From Chloroflexota bacterium (lineage in GTDB: Bacteria > Chloroflexota > Limnocylindria > Limnocylindrales > CSP1-4), in assembly GCA_017881915.1 (NCBI GenBank), contig JADGQK010000011.1, forward strand, positions 1-50,463: a stretch of DNA of 50,463 nt, given 5' to 3'. Shown here piece by piece: positions 50,171-50,463 of the stretch; positions within the stretch are counted from its first letter, which is position 1; the number at the start of each line of letters is the position of its first letter. The notes under the pieces are model-generated. The model was not told the origin of the DNA, did no database searches, and saw only the letters and a list, made by a program, of their open reading frames with translations. The translations under genes were made by a program, and so were the position numbers.

Positions 50171-50463
50171 ATGGCGATCCTCACCCCGGACGAGCTCGCG
50201 GCGATCCGCCGTCCGTATCGAGCCGCCTCGCTCCTGCCTCGTCGGGCGTACCACGACCCCGAGATTCACGAGTTCGAGCGGCGCGAGTGGTTCCACCGCG
50301 ACTGGTCGATTGTGGGCCGCGAGTCCGAGGCCGCTGAGCCTGGTCAGTACTTCCTGGCCGAGCAGGACGCTGAGCCACTCATCGTCGTGCGCGGCCGGGA
50401 CGCCCTCCTGCGCGCCTTCTACAACGTCTGCCAGCATCGCGGGACGGCGGTCGTCGAGGAGCA
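50171..50463 (+). CDS. Rieske non-haem iron oxygenase alpha subunit, N-terminal fragment
   Basis: The first 97 residues of a ring-hydroxylating-type oxygenase, cut by the window edge. The N-terminal LTPDELAAIRRPYRAASLLPRRAYHDPEIHEFE segment (about residues 5-36) and FHRDWSIVGRESE are typical of the family. The first half of the Rieske cluster is visible as Cys87-x-His89 (NVCQHRGT), followed by the Gly-Thr turn; the second CxxH lies beyond the edge. The long N-terminal lead resembles choline monooxygenase, glycine betaine oxygenase (GbcA) and related enzymes more than naphthalene-type oxygenases. With betaine genes 27 kb away this is a possible substrate class, but the fragment is too short to decide. 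Confidence 0.85.
   Translation, partial: MAILTPDELAAIRRPYRAASLLPRRAYHDPEIHEFERREWFHRDWSIVGRESEAAEPGQYFLAEQDAEPLIVVRGRDALLRAFYNVCQHRGTAVVEE

Overview
The window is one continuous stretch of very GC-rich bacterial chromosome (roughly two thirds G+C by eye). It is densely packed, with many 1-4 base gene overlaps, frequent GTG starts and many starts without a Shine-Dalgarno sequence. Gene content suggests an aerobic, heterotrophic Chloroflexota-like bacterium, perhaps of the Limnocylindria/Ellin6529 type. Supporting hints are a fused CtaA-CtaB haem A pathway protein, lipoprotein-type secreted enzymes, a class 1B PyrD/PyrK pair and leaderless promoters. This taxonomic call is inference. I saw no mobile elements, CRISPR arrays, rRNA or tRNA genes.

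Layout. (1) 1-4657, + strand: a maltooligosaccharide-type ABC importer (binding protein cut by the window edge, MalF-like, MalG-like) with a lipoprotein GH13 amylase. (2) 4887-8063, +: a NEW3-domain surface protein with an ABC ATPase and an ABC-2 permease. (3) 8064-9797: an unexplained gap, then a DUF3224-SDR pair on the minus strand. (4) 9847-16933, -: a corrinoid one-carbon operon in the order MtgC-like corrinoid protein, DUF1638, 'virulence factor' small protein, MtgA-like methyltransferase, RACo-like reactivase, non-pyrrolysine MttB/MtgB-like methyltransferase and MTHFR-like protein. (5) 16955-23691: a shared divergent promoter/operator, an IclR regulator, a betaine-aldehyde dehydrogenase and a glycine betaine ABC importer whose permease is a tandem fusion. 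(6) 23776-28801: lipB, a GalT-like protein with a changed active site, an ECF sigma/anti-sigma pair and a secreted double-psi beta-barrel protein. (7) 28903-40832: pyrimidine synthesis in two blocks (pyrR-pyrB-pyrC-ybaK and pyrK-pyrD-pyrE) separated by a PLP decarboxylase, a duplicated-domain membrane-anchored protein and three small unknown genes. (8) 40822-47424: a thioredoxin-fold lipoprotein opposite the CtaA-CtaB fusion, an unexplained gap, a YczE-type membrane protein, and an MBL/beta-CASP nuclease with a large insertion. (9) 47507-50463: an HpcH/HpaI aldolase, an FAD oxidoreductase and the start of a Rieske oxygenase.

How the genes fit together. Regions 4 and 5 read as one system. Betaine (or a related quaternary amine) is imported, betaine aldehyde is oxidised to betaine, and a methyl group passes from substrate to the corrinoid protein (MtgB), on to tetrahydrofolate (MtgA), and then to 5,10-methylene-THF (MTHFR). 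RACo re-reduces inactive cobalt, and the IclR protein probably controls both sides through a palindrome lying in both -35 regions. DUF1638 and the 'virulence factor' protein sit inside the overlapping core and are the least understood parts. The Rieske and FAD genes at the right edge could be a second, oxygen-dependent route for methylated amines, but this is not shown.

A second window-wide signal is a TAnnnT-type -10 hexamer placed 6-7 bases before ten start codons on both strands, which suggests a high proportion of leaderless mRNAs.
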